Below, piece after piece: positions 1 to 9,060 of a stretch of DNA of 64,000 nucleotides (the first letter of the stretch is position 1; each line of letters starts with the position of its first letter). A program made the position numbers and the translations under genes. Below the pieces are notes generated by a model that was not told the origin of the DNA, ran no database searches, and saw only the letters and a list, made by a program, of their open reading frames with translations. The stretch is from Monarcha castaneiventris obscurior (Eukaryota > Chordata > Aves > Passeriformes > Monarchidae), in NCBI GenBank assembly GCA_026261815.1, contig JAMPIT010000894.1:55790147-55854146 (forward strand). Reading direction: 5' to 3'.

Positions 1-1466
1 CCACAAAAGCATCAGAAATTAAAGCTAGATCTCATTTCCAGAGAATCTGTTAGAAATATCAATTGAAGGCTTTCCAACATTAGCAAATCTGTATTTCTAA
101 ATTTTGAGTGCCTACCTTACTCAACTGTAATTCTGCAGAACTTTTTGCTACAATTTGTTACACAATTTCTATATATGATGGGATGTAACTTGCTAAAATG
201 TTGCAGTGCCATGCGTCTGTACAGTTTTATTAAATTTGGTAAACAAACAAAATCAAACAAAAAACCACAAATGAATGAGTTCCTCTAATCCAACAGAAAG
301 AACAAATATAGAAGATTTAATTAGATTATTTATAAGAGTCAAATACCAAACAGTGAAAAAAAATTCCACCACATTAATTTCTAAATGTAAATCCTTTAAA
401 GACTACTGAATAATAAAAACTCTAACTGTGCATTCTTGAAATCTACAGCAACCATTACAAACACAGACTGGAGACAAGGCTGGAAAACGGAGGCAATTTC
501 CTTCTAGTTACTATTCTAATTCACTTTCGACTGCTGAAAAACATTACAACGTCACTAGAAATCAATGTCTAAAACACACAGATGTCGAAAGATTCCACAG
601 TTTGACATCAGCACAAAAAAACTTATAAGCCAACTTCTGAAAAACCTAAGACTAGAAAAGTATGGATTCTGTTTCCCACATATGATAATATAGATGTCTT
701 TACATACAGTTTTTATAACTCCATTGTTTTGGTTCCACATCCTACTGGAAGTCATCAAACGTGCATTGTTCCAAACAAAATGAAGAAATGGGATACTAAA
801 TCTTGAGCAAATATAAAGCTTCTGACAATGGGAGCTGTTGAATCCAATTGGATACCAAGTGCAAGGATTTCAAACATGAAACTTTCCTCATTTCCAACAC
901 TCATCTCTCCACCAGTTTGGGTAGCAATACCTTAGATGTCAAGTCCTTGAATTTACCCCTAGTGCAAAAGAGAAATAATGACAAAAGTGAGCTCTAAAAC
1001 TTCCCTAATCCTTCAGGCCTCCTTAACATATTGCATAGTAAGGAAGAAGCCATTTCTTATCTTCTGGAACATAATTACTTAGGCAGTAACAAAGAAGAAA
1101 ATAAAGTAAAAATAACTGAAAAAAAGTCACAGGAAAATAACATTTCATGAGGGAGAACAGGAAGGGTCTGAATGTTTCTAAAATCCTCTCGAAAAGTCAG
1201 CACCTGCTCCAACGGCAGGGATTTATTCCCCATGAGAAAGCACATTTAACCTCCCAGCCTTTTCACTCATGTACAAATGAAAAAAGCCGAATAATTCTTT
1301 AACCTCCATAAAAGTATATTTAGCACATCTATACCTTTTTATCCTAGAAAAAAAGAAATTTACAGATTTTTATTTGGAAAAACCGGCATAAATTATTCAT
1401 TCATGCATATTATTAATTTCTTTTGTTACGAGAAGGCCTTGAAGAAATTATATTTGAACCAAGTAT
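1..1466. other. AT-rich single-copy left flank, no gene seen
   Basis: This is AT-rich sequence without a convincing reading frame, splice structure or RNA gene. The open frames are short (under 80 codons), uninterrupted only by chance, and have no recognisable domain. I see no repeat-family signature. It forms the unduplicated left flank of the three-copy array that follows. Confidence 0.6.
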
Positions 1467-1569
1467 CTGCAGTTTCTTCTAAAGGCTATGTTCATGATTA
1501 CAAGCAGATTTGTATCCTAAAACGTCTCAGGCACAAATATTTTTTCAAATTACTCCAGGGTTTATCAGT
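1467..1569 (+). repeat. Diverged partial copy of the unit's 3' end, left of the array
   Basis: This stretch aligns by eye with the last ~110 bp of each 4-kb unit (for example around 14748-14845). Shared landmarks are TTCTTCTAAAGGCT versus TTCTTCCAAAGGCT, the following CATGATTAC, and the terminal CCAGGG before GAAACTGGGAATT. It is clearly more diverged than the units are from one another. It therefore looks like the pre-duplication junction or an older remnant, and it marks the left breakpoint of the array. Confidence 0.5.
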
Positions 1570-2183
1570 TGAAACTGGGAATTTTGAGCCACCTCAATAT
1601 AAAATATATTTGCATGGAATAAATACACAGGATTAGGTCACAGGCTTCTGGGTAAGAACTCAGGATACCTGAGCATTGCAACATCACCGAGAAATGGGAA
1701 CCATCCCTTTAAAGTCGAATAAAGAGATGGAGGATGCTCCAATAGCCCCTCAAATTGAAAGCCACTTCCACCTCTGGCTTCAGTGGGCTCTGGGACAGGC
1801 ATGGAGCTGTGGCACTGCTGACACTTTAGAGGATGCTTGGAGTATGTTTCTCCAAGGTAAACAATCAAGGAGCAAGAATCTGAGGGATTGAATAAGAGAA
1901 GCCCACATCCAAATTGACAAGAGAACACCAGTTGACTGAAATTACCCAGACCATTCCTGAAGTGCACAAGCTCCTCAGGAACCTCATTTCACTCAATTCT
2001 CTTCACATCCAAGGTGGACGCCAGAATCTGTGGCTCCCGAGGGCCCCAAGATTCCATGGCTCGAGGAATCCATGGCTCTGTGACCTCACGGACAGACTTG
2101 AGGGCTGTCTCCAAGGCAGCAAGGCAACGTTGGTGCCAGCGGGAGGGGCTGCAGTGCAGGTGCTCCGACAGTTGAGAGGCAAC
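1570..2183 (+). other. Leader segment of unit 1
   Basis: This ~600-bp leader recurs at 5709-6324 and 10575-11163. It contains open frames on both strands (for example a minus-strand frame of 109 codons at 1638-1967). These change length or frame between copies through small indels: the equivalent at 5780-6049 is 89 codons, and unit 3 is rearranged again. That argues against conserved coding. It may hold promoter or upstream exon sequence for the downstream ORF, but I see no clear TATA box or donor site. Confidence 0.4.
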
Positions 2184-2399
2184 TGCTGGTGCTGGTGCTG
2201 GTGCTGCTGCTGCTGGTGCTCCTGGTGCTGCTGGTGCTGCTTCTGGTGCTGCTGGTGCTGCTGCTGGTGCTGCTGCTGCTGCTGCTCCTGGTGCTGGTGT
2301 TGGTGCTGGTGCTGCTGGTGCTTGTGCTGCTGCTGGTGCTGCTGCTGCTCCTGGTTCTGGTGCTGCTGGTGCTGCTCCTGCTGCTGCTGGTGCTGTTGG
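2184..2399 (+). repeat. TGCTGG/TGCTGC microsatellite, unit 1 (~216 bp)
   Basis: An imperfect array of TGCTGG hexamers mixed with TGCTGC, TCCTGG and TTCTGG. Its length differs greatly between units (about 216, 94 and 195 bp), as expected of replication slippage. In translation it yields Leu/Val, Cys/Trp or, on the minus strand, Gln/His or Ser/Thr homopolymers depending on frame. None of these should be read as a protein without transcript evidence. Confidence 0.9.
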
Positions 2400-3162
2400 C
2401 AGTGCCGAGGGGTGGCAGAGCAGTGGCAGCTGCAGCCCTGCAGCCTGCGAGGCGCTGACAGCTCAGGACAGAGCCCACTGACCCAGCTGGGGATCACAGC
2501 TGAGGACGCACACGGACAAGGGACACTGTGCCCACGCAGCGGCCAGAGCAGGTCTGTGGAAAGGAGGGAGGGAGGGCGGATGAATGCCCTGCCCAAGGCT
2601 GCCAAGGGAAGGGCAAGGGGACCTTGAGCTGACACCCAGCCCTTCAAGGACCCAGCTGCCAGCTCTGGCTCAGCCCACGCTGAGCAGGATTCCATCAGGC
2701 CTTGGCTCAAGACACTGACAGGGTCAGAAGCGGTGGGAGCGGCTGGAAAGCAGGGCCCTGCATTCCCTCTCCCCAGTGCTTTTGGGAACATCTGGCCAAG
2801 GTCCCCATTGTCTGCTTGCAGCCAGCTTGGGGGGGCCCTTCCTCTCGTCCTCTTCCTGCTTGGGGGCCTAGGAGTGGTTTCTTCTGCCATCTGCAAAGCT
2901 GAATGTCTCTCTCCTCAAACCTGGCCGTTCATGCTTTGTGTCTCTGTGTCTCGCACCTTCCTCCCCTTCCTCCTCACCACGTGCTCCTGGAGCCTCCTTG
3001 GGCAGCTGGCTTTGGATCCTGCAGCACCAGGCATGCCCTGAGGAGCACCTCTGGCCTCCAGCCTTTTGGCAGGCGTGGCAAGGATGCCAGAGCTTTCCTT
3101 CCAGGGGCGAGCTGCTTTCCTTTCTCTTGCTGAGGGTATCCAGTCTGAATCTGGGCTCCTTG

Positions 3163-3182
3163 TGCTTCCTTTCTCTTTCAAG
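3163..3182 (+). promoter_or_regulatory. Candidate 3' splice acceptor before ORF, unit 1
   Basis: A pyrimidine-rich run (CTTCCTTTCTCTTTC) ends in AAG at 3180-3182, 12 nt before the ATG at 3195. The same site is present at 7209-7210 and 12150-12151. A single coding exon opening just after an acceptor, with untranslated exon(s) upstream, would match ITPRIP-like gene structure. The site is predicted by eye only. Confidence 0.45.
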
Positions 3183-3194
3183 GAAGGGTCAGCC

Positions 3195-3728
3195 ATGGGC
3201 GAAGGCATCTTCCGGATGTGCCTGGTGCTGATGGCCGTGGTGGGCGTCAACCAGCGGCTCGGGCCCCCTGCAAAGAATGGAATTGTTGCCGAGGACAATG
3301 AAGAAATGCTGCAGAGGATGAAGGAGCGCGAGGTGACGCTTGGGCTGCAGCAGCTGCGCCTGGAGAAGGAAATTGCAGCCCTGGAAGCCCCACGGGAGGC
3401 TCGGGCACAGCCGGCATCGCACCTGCAGAGGAACATCCAGCGGCACACGGGCGCCGTGCTCGGCTTGGGCGTCCCTGCACTGCTCCTGCTCTGCAGGCAG
3501 CACTGGCAGGGAGCCACAGCAGAGCACACAGGAGAAGGACAGGCTGCCCCGGGGCTCCTGCAGAAAGCCTGGAAACGAGTGGCCTTGCTGACCAAGCCCT
3601 TTTGCCTGATCAGGGCCATTTCCATCTCCATGGGCAGAACCCTAGGATATCTTGGGTTACTTGCAAGTAGACTGGTTCGATTCCCCTTGAAATTACTTCG
3701 TTCCACTAACAAGGACTTTGTGCTTTAA
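3195..3728 (+). CDS. Putative membrane protein, ITPRIP-like N-terminal architecture (copy 1)
   Basis: A 177-residue reading frame of unknown function. The start was chosen because GTCAGCCATGG is a strong Kozak context directly after a splice-acceptor-like site; the frame is also open upstream to an ATG at 3066, which would add 43 residues. Seen in the translation: a hydrophobic N-terminal stretch (residues ~8-18), a Glu/Lys/Leu-rich predicted coiled coil (~34-64), a second hydrophobic segment (~86-100) followed by RQHW, and a basic, partly amphipathic tail (~121-170). Short N-terminal hydrophobic segment, coiled coil and TM segment is the order I associate with the front of ITPRIP-like proteins, a family enlarged in birds. 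The Mab-21/nucleotidyltransferase-like domain that normally follows is absent, because the frame stops at TAA just before a minisatellite. Alternatives are a truncated paralogue, an exon joined to others by splicing, or a transcribed pseudogene. It differs from copy 2 at only two residues (E33K, R169H). Confidence 0.5.
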   Translation: MGEGIFRMCLVLMAVVGVNQRLGPPAKNGIVAEDNEEMLQRMKEREVTLGLQQLRLEKEIAALEAPREARAQPASHLQRNIQRHTGAVLGLGVPALLLLCRQHWQGATAEHTGEGQAAPGLLQKAWKRVALLTKPFCLIRAISISMGRTLGYLGLLASRLVRFPLKLLRSTNKDFVL

Positions 3729-3764
3729 TAGGTTACGTAGTTCCTTTGGGAACAGACTGCTAGA

Positions 3765-4440
3765 AATAGTCCTTGTATTGATTGTCAGAAATAATCTCTA
3801 TTGGTAGTTTTAGCCTCTGTATTGATTGCTAGGAATAGTCTCTGTATTGATTAAATAGTCTGTGGAATGATTCTTATAAATAACATGTATATTTTTATAC
3901 TCTATGTATTGATTGTTAAAAATAATCTGTATTGGTTGTTTTAGTCTCCATATTGATTGCTAGGAATACTCTCTGTATTGATTAAATAGTCTGTGTAATG
4001 ATTCCTATAAATAATCTCTACATTTTTGATACTTTCTGTATTGATTGTTAAAAATACTCTGTATTGGTTATTTCAGAAATAGCCTCTATATTGATCATTA
4101 GAAATACCCTGTATAGGTTTTTTATAGTCTCTGTATTGATTCTTAAAAATAATATGTAGTATTTGTTAGGTTCTCTGTATTGCTTGCTAGAAATAGTCTC
4201 TGTAGTGATTCTTATAAGTAGTCTCTTTAGCGAATTTTATAAAGAATCTGTATTGATTGTTACACTTTCTGTATTGATTGTTAGAATTAGTCCCTGTATT
4301 GACTGTTATACTCCCTATATCGATAGAAATAGTCTCAGTATTGTTTCTTAGAAAGAGTCTCTGAAGTGACTCTTCAAAATAATCTCTATTGATTGTTATA
4401 CCCTATTGATAGAAATAGTCTCTGTATTGATTGTTACAGC
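3765..4440 (+). repeat. 25-bp degenerate minisatellite, unit 1
   Basis: Tandem degenerate copies of a ~25-bp motif close to AGTCTCTGTATTGATTGTTA followed by GAAAT. Variants include GATTGCTAGGAAT, GATTCTTATAAAT and shortened GATTAAAT, and a higher-order pattern is visible in places. It begins about 40 bp after the stop codon and ends about 40 bp before a conserved AATAAA. If the ORF is transcribed, it lies in the 3' UTR. Confidence 0.85.
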
Positions 4441-4482
4441 TACTGGGCTTCCTAAGGTTAAGAAGATGGATTCAAGCAAAAC

Positions 4483-4488
4483 AATAAA
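4483..4488 (+). promoter_or_regulatory. Candidate polyadenylation signal, unit 1
   Basis: AATAAA lies 755 nt after the stop codon, just beyond the minisatellite. The hexamer is retained in all three copies (8380-8385 and 13611-13616) although the distance from the stop codon changes. It is a plausible 3' end for the ORF transcript. A six-base match in AT-rich DNA is weak evidence on its own. Confidence 0.35.
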
Positions 4489-4489
4489 C

Positions 4490-5708
4490 TTAGAATTCTT
4501 TGCTTGCAAACACACGACTTACTCTGCTCTTTTGCCTCTGGCATTGTCCTTGCATCGTGCGTTCCCTCACAGGCCCAAATACAAACACCAGAGAAACAGA
4601 GACCCTGTGTGCAAAACACAGCTAGAGGTGGGCACTGCTCTAAATGGACACACATTTAGAGGAGGAGGTTTCAGAAAGAGGGTATGGACAGTGGGGCTGG
4701 AAAGCTGGCAAAGAACAGTTTAGCACAAGCTTTCCTTCTTTAGCAAGAAGGGAGGCAGAGAGAGGAGTTTGTTTCAAGGGAAGTCTGACACAGTCAGCCA
4801 ATGCTGGCAGCAAAGGTGCAGAAGCTGAGAAAAAGGCCTCAGTACATTTAGTGCTGATGACTGGACTTCAATGATGGGCACAAAACCTTCCTAACCTGAA
4901 CATTCCATCTCAATCCCATTGGATTTTGGGAAGGAATGCCAGGAAAAGCATTTCACTCCTTGCATGCATGAATGGATGCTGGAGTGCAGAATGCATACTC
5001 TGAACTTCCAGGGTTAGGAGGGCTCACTGCAGGCTGCAAGGAAACACTTTGCAGGCGTGGCAGAGGTTGTACATCTGTTCAAACCAATGGGAACTGCAGA
5101 GGATTCTGTCCAAGTGTCACGCCATCCCATTCCATAGGCAGTGCTCTTCCCAGCATTCCTGGGTCAGGAACATGTACAGTACATGTGACAGGGAAGCTGG
5201 GCAAGCAGTGAGTGCTGGACCAGGATGGCCACAATGGTGCAAGAGCCAGCGCCAAGCAGGCTGAGGCACCCAGACCAATCCCATCTGTCCAGGGCTCGGG
5301 GCTGAACACACAGAGCTTCAGTAACCTCAGTGCTCTTCCCACAGAGCCTTCTGCGGAGCTCTGCACTGTCAGCTTCTGGCTTTAGCTCATGGCAGAAAGA
5401 GACATTTTCCTCTCCTTTTGCCCAGCTTAGCTGCACAGATGTGAGGATGGGAGGCCACCTCTCCATCCGTGCAGCTGTTGGACCTGAGAAAGCCAGTCTG
5501 TAAGGTTTCAGTGCAAACAAAGCAGGATCAAGAACTACGACCAACAAGACAATCCCACACCATATCTGCATTCCAAACCCCCTTGTGAAGCCAAGCCTCA
5601 GCCTACGCTATCACTTACTTCCAATGGCTGAGCTCATGATTACGCTGTGGTTTTTTTCATAAAACATCCCAGGCAAAAACATTTTCACAAAAGAGTCCAG
5701 GGTTTTTT
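4490..5708 (+). other. Conserved trailer of unit 1
   Basis: About 1.2 kb of unique-looking sequence, recurring at 8386-9610 and 13617-14845, with only scattered substitutions and small indels between copies. A 105-codon plus-strand frame running from the minisatellite into this region (4406-4723) is also open in unit 3 but is broken by a TGA near 8387 in unit 2. That argues against it being coding. Confidence 0.5.
5164..5571 (-). CDS. Conserved minus-strand ORF in unit trailer (copy 1), unknown
   Basis: A 135-codon frame on the strand opposite the main ORF, starting MQIWCGIVLLVVVLDP, which looks like a signal peptide or membrane anchor. A potential N-glycosylation sequon (N-V-S) and several cysteines follow. 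No family is recognised. The frame is open in all three units (135, 136 and 137 codons). The indels I see between copies, a missing Leu codon in copy 2 and a missing Asn-Ala pair in copy 1, are multiples of three. Because the copies are nearly identical, open frames in all three are not independent evidence, and this could still be a chance frame. Confidence 0.25.
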   Translation of the reverse strand: MQIWCGIVLLVVVLDPALFALKPYRLAFSGPTAARMERWPPILTSVQLSWAKGEENVSFCHELKPEADSAELRRRLCGKSTEVTEALCVQPRALDRWDWSGCLSLLGAGSCTIVAILVQHSLLAQLPCHMYCTCS

Positions 5709-6324
5709 GGCTGAAATTGGGAATTCAGAGCCACCGCAATATAAAACATATTTGCATGGAATAAATGCACAGGATTAGGTCACAGGCTTCTGGGTAAGAA
5801 CTCGGGATACCTGAGCATTGCAACATCACCAAGAAACGGGAACCATCCATATAAAGTGGGATAAAGAGATGGAGGATGTTCCAATAGCCCCTCAAATTGA
5901 AAGCCACTTCCACCTCTGGCTTCAGTGGGCTGTGGGACAGGCATGGAGCTGTGGCACTGCTGACACTTTAGAGGATGTTGGAGTATGTTTCCCCAAGGGA
6001 AACAATCAAGGAGCAAGAATCTGAGGGATTGAATAAGAGAAGCCCACATCCAAATTGACAGGAGAACACCACTTGACTGAAACTACCCAGACCATTCCTG
6101 AAGTGCAGAAGCTCCTCAGGAACCTCATTTGACTCAATTCTCTTCACATCCAAGGGGGGCGCCAGAATCTGTGGCTCCCGAGGGCCCCAGGATTCCATGG
6201 CTCGAGGAATCCATGGCTCTGTGACCCCACGGACAGACTTGAGGGCTGTCTCCAAGGCAGCGAGAGAGCGTTGGTGCCAGCGGGAGGGGCGGCAGTGCAG
6301 GTGCTCCGAGAGTTGAGAGGCAAC

Positions 6325-6418
6325 TGCTGGTGCTGGTGCTGGTGCTGCTGCTGCTGGTGCTGCTGCTGGTGCTGGTGCTGGTGCTGGTGCTGGTGCTGGT
6401 GCTGCTGGTGCTGTTGGC
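6325..6418 (+). repeat. TGCTGG microsatellite, unit 2 (~94 bp)
   Basis: The shortest and purest of the three hexamer arrays, mostly uninterrupted TGCTGG with a few TGCTGC triplet expansions. It occupies the same position relative to the ORF as in units 1 and 3. Confidence 0.9.
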
Positions 6419-7222
6419 AGTGCCGAGGGGTGGCAGAGCAGTGGCAGCTGCAGCCCTGCAGCCTGCGAGGCGCTGACAGCTCAGGACAGAGCCCACTGAC
6501 CCAGCTGGGGATCGCAGCTGAGGACGCACACGGACAAGGGACACTGTGCCCACGCAGCGGCCAGAGCAGGTCTGTGGAAAGGAGGGAGGGAGGGCAGTTG
6601 AATGCCCAGCCCAAGGCTGCCAAGGGAAGGGCTTGGGGAGGGCAAGGGGACCTTGAGCTGACACCCAGCCCTTCAAGGACCCAGCTGCCAGCTCTGGCTC
6701 AGCCCATGCTGAGCTGGATTTCATCAGGCCTTGGCTCAAGACACTGACAGGGTCAGAAGTGGTGGGAGCGGCTGGAAAGCAGGGCCATGCATTCCCTCTC
6801 CCCAGTTATTTTGGGAACATCTGGCCAAGCTCTCCATTGCCTGCTTGCAGCCAGCTTGGGGGGCCCCTTCCTCTCGTCCTCTTCCTGCTTGGGGGCCAGG
6901 CTTGGTTTCTTCTGCCATCTGCAAAGCTGAACGTCTCTCTCCTCAAACCTGGCCGTTCATGCTTTGTGTCTCTGTGTCTCGCACCTTCCTCCCCTTCCTC
7001 CTCACCACGTGCTCCTGGAGCCTCCTTGGGCAGCTGGCTTTGAATCCTGCAGCACCAGGCATGCCCTGAGGAGCACCTCTGGCCTCCAGCCTTTTGGCAG
7101 GTGTGGCAAGGAAGCCAGAGCTTTCCTTCCAGGGGCGAGCTGCTTTCCTTTCTCTTGCTGAGGGTATCCAGTCTGAATCTGGGCACTTTGTGCTTCCTTT
7201 CTCTTTCAAGGAAGGGTCAGCC

Positions 7223-7756
7223 ATGGGCGAAGGCATCTTCCGGATGTGCCTGGTGCTGATGGCCGTGGTGGGCGTCAACCAGCGGCTCGGGCCCCCTGCA
7301 AAGAATGGAATTGTTGCCAAGGACAATGAAGAAATGCTGCAGAGGATGAAGGAGCGCGAGGTGACGCTTGGGCTGCAGCAGCTGCGCCTGGAAAAGGAAA
7401 TTGCAGCCCTGGAAGCCCCACGGGAGGCTCGGGCACAGCCGGCATCGCACCTGCAGAGGAACATCCAGCGGCACACGGGCGCCGTGCTCGGCTTGGGCGT
7501 CCCTGCACTGCTCCTGCTCTGCAGGCAGCACTGGCAGGGAGCCACAGCAGAGCACACAGGAGAAGGACAGGCTGCCCCGGGGCTCCTGCAGAAAGCCTGG
7601 AAACGAGTGGCCTTGCTGACCAAGCCCTTTTGCCTGATCAGGGCCATTTCCATCTCCATGGGCAGAACCCTAGGATATCTTGGGTTACTTGCAAGTAGAC
7701 TGGTTCGATTCCCCTTGAAATTACTTCATTCCACTAACAAGGACTTTGTGCTTTAA
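7223..7756 (+). CDS. Putative membrane protein, ITPRIP-like N-terminal architecture (copy 2)
   Basis: Intact 177-residue copy of the frame at 3195-3728, with the same Kozak ATG and acceptor-like AAG (7208-7210). Against copy 1 it carries three nucleotide changes in 534: GAG to AAG (Glu33 to Lys), a synonymous GAG to GAA in the coiled coil, and CGT to CAT (Arg169 to His). The ~500 bp directly upstream differ at about 18 positions, so the reading frame is unusually well preserved. Function is unknown; the same caveats apply about a missing C-terminal domain. Confidence 0.5.
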   Translation: MGEGIFRMCLVLMAVVGVNQRLGPPAKNGIVAKDNEEMLQRMKEREVTLGLQQLRLEKEIAALEAPREARAQPASHLQRNIQRHTGAVLGLGVPALLLLCRQHWQGATAEHTGEGQAAPGLLQKAWKRVALLTKPFCLIRAISISMGRTLGYLGLLASRLVRFPLKLLHSTNKDFVL

Positions 7757-7789
7757 TAGGTTAAGTAGTTCCTTTGGATATTGACTGTT

Positions 7790-8335
7790 AGAAATAGTCC
7801 CTGTATTGATTGTCAGAAATAATCTCTATTGCTAGTTTTAGTCTCTGTATTGATTGCTAGGAATAGTCTCTGTATTGATTAAATAGTCTGTGTAATAATT
7901 CTTATAAATAATCTCTACATTTTTGATACTCTCTGTATTGATTGTTAAAAATACTCTGTATTGGTTATTTCAGAAATAGCCTCTATATTGATCATTAGAA
8001 ATACCCTGTATAGGTTTGTTATAGTCTCTGTATTGATTCTTAAAAATAATATGTAGTATTTGTTAGGTTCTCTGTATTGATTGCTAGAAATAGTCTCTGT
8101 AGTGATTCTTATAAATAGTCTCTTTAGCGAATTTTATAAAGAATCTGTATTGATTGTTACACTTTCTGTATTGATTGTTAGAATTAGTCCCTGTATTGAT
8201 TGTTATACTCTCTATATTGATAGAAATAGTCTCGGTATTGTTTCTTAGAAAGAGTCTCTGAAGTGACTCTTCAAAATAATCTCTATTGATTGTTATACCC
8301 TATTGATAGAAATAGTCTCTGTATTGATTGTTACA
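7790..8335 (+). repeat. 25-bp degenerate minisatellite, unit 2
   Basis: Same motif family and position as in unit 1, but about 130 bp shorter. Whole blocks of repeats present in units 1 and 3 are missing, consistent with unequal exchange or slippage. Confidence 0.85.
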
Positions 8336-8379
8336 ACTACTGGGCTTCTTAAGGTTAAGAAGATGGATTCAAGCAAAAC

Positions 8380-8385
8380 AATAAA
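8380..8385 (+). promoter_or_regulatory. Candidate polyadenylation signal, unit 2
   Basis: AATAAA at the same place as in the other units, just after the minisatellite and 624 nt past the stop codon. Confidence 0.35.
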
Positions 8386-9060
8386 CTGAGAATTCTTTGC
8401 TTCCAACCACACGACTTCCTCTTCTCTTCTGCCTCTGGCATTGTCCTTGCATCGTGCGTTCCCTCACAGGCCCAAATACAAACACCAGAGAAACAGAGAC
8501 CCTGTGTGCAAAACACAGCTAGAGGTGGGCACTGCTCTAAATGGACACACATTTAGAGGAGGAGGTTTCAGAAAGAGGATATGGACATTGGGACTGGAAA
8601 GCTGGCAAAGAACAGTTTAGCACAAGCTTTCCTTCTTTAGCAAGAAGGGAGGCAGACAGAGGAGTTTGTTTCAAGGGAAGTCTGACACAGTCAGCCAATG
8701 CTGGCAGCAAAGGTGCAGAAGCTGAGAAAAAGGCCTCGGTACATTTAGTGCTGATGACTGGACTTCAGTGATAAGCACAAACCTTTCCTAACCTGAACAT
8801 TCCATCTCAATGCCATCGGATTTTGGGAAGGAATGCCAGGAAAAGCATTTCACTCCTTGCATGCATGAATGGATGCTGGAGTGCAGAATGCATACTCTGA
8901 ACTTCCAGGGTTAGGAGGGAGCACTGCAGGCTGCAAGGAAACACTTTGCAGGCGTGGCAGAGGTTGTACATCTGTTCAAACCAATGGGAACTGCAGAGGA
9001 TTCTGGCCAAGTGTCACGCCATCCCATTCCATAGGCAGTGCTCTTCCCAGCATTTCTGGG

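Larger units (their letters stand above)
1570..5708 (+). repeat. Tandem segmental unit 1 (~4.1 kb)
   Basis: First of three direct copies of a ~4-kb segment. Order of parts: leader (1570-2183), TGCTGG-type microsatellite (2184-2399), GC-rich conserved block (2400-3182), open reading frame (3195-3728), 25-bp minisatellite (about 3765-4440), AATAAA (4483), and conserved trailer (4490-5708). The ORF start codons of units 1 and 2 are 4028 bp apart. Unit lengths differ mainly through the microsatellite and the minisatellite. The GC-rich core contrasts with the AT-rich flanks. Confidence 0.9.

Noticed and set aside
1914..2627. Long Cys/Trp-, Leu/Val-, Gln/His- and Ser/Thr-rich open frames over the hexamer arrays, on both strands (also at 6144-6747 and 10983-11688)
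   Set aside because: They are translations of the TGCTGG/TGC microsatellite, open in most frames because the repeat has no stop codons. Their lengths follow the slippage differences between units.
2915..3712. 265-codon minus-strand frame opposite the main ORF, and equivalents in units 2 and 3
   Set aside because: It is the shadow of the GC-rich plus-strand frame. The plus frame has the Kozak start, the acceptor site and a sensible coiled-coil/TM layout, while the minus frame is Ser/Arg/Pro-rich without domains.
3765..4440. CRISPR-like or satellite-RNA interpretation of the 25-bp array
   Set aside because: Repeats are degenerate and directly adjoining with no unique spacers, and the setting is a vertebrate genome. 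A minisatellite explains it.
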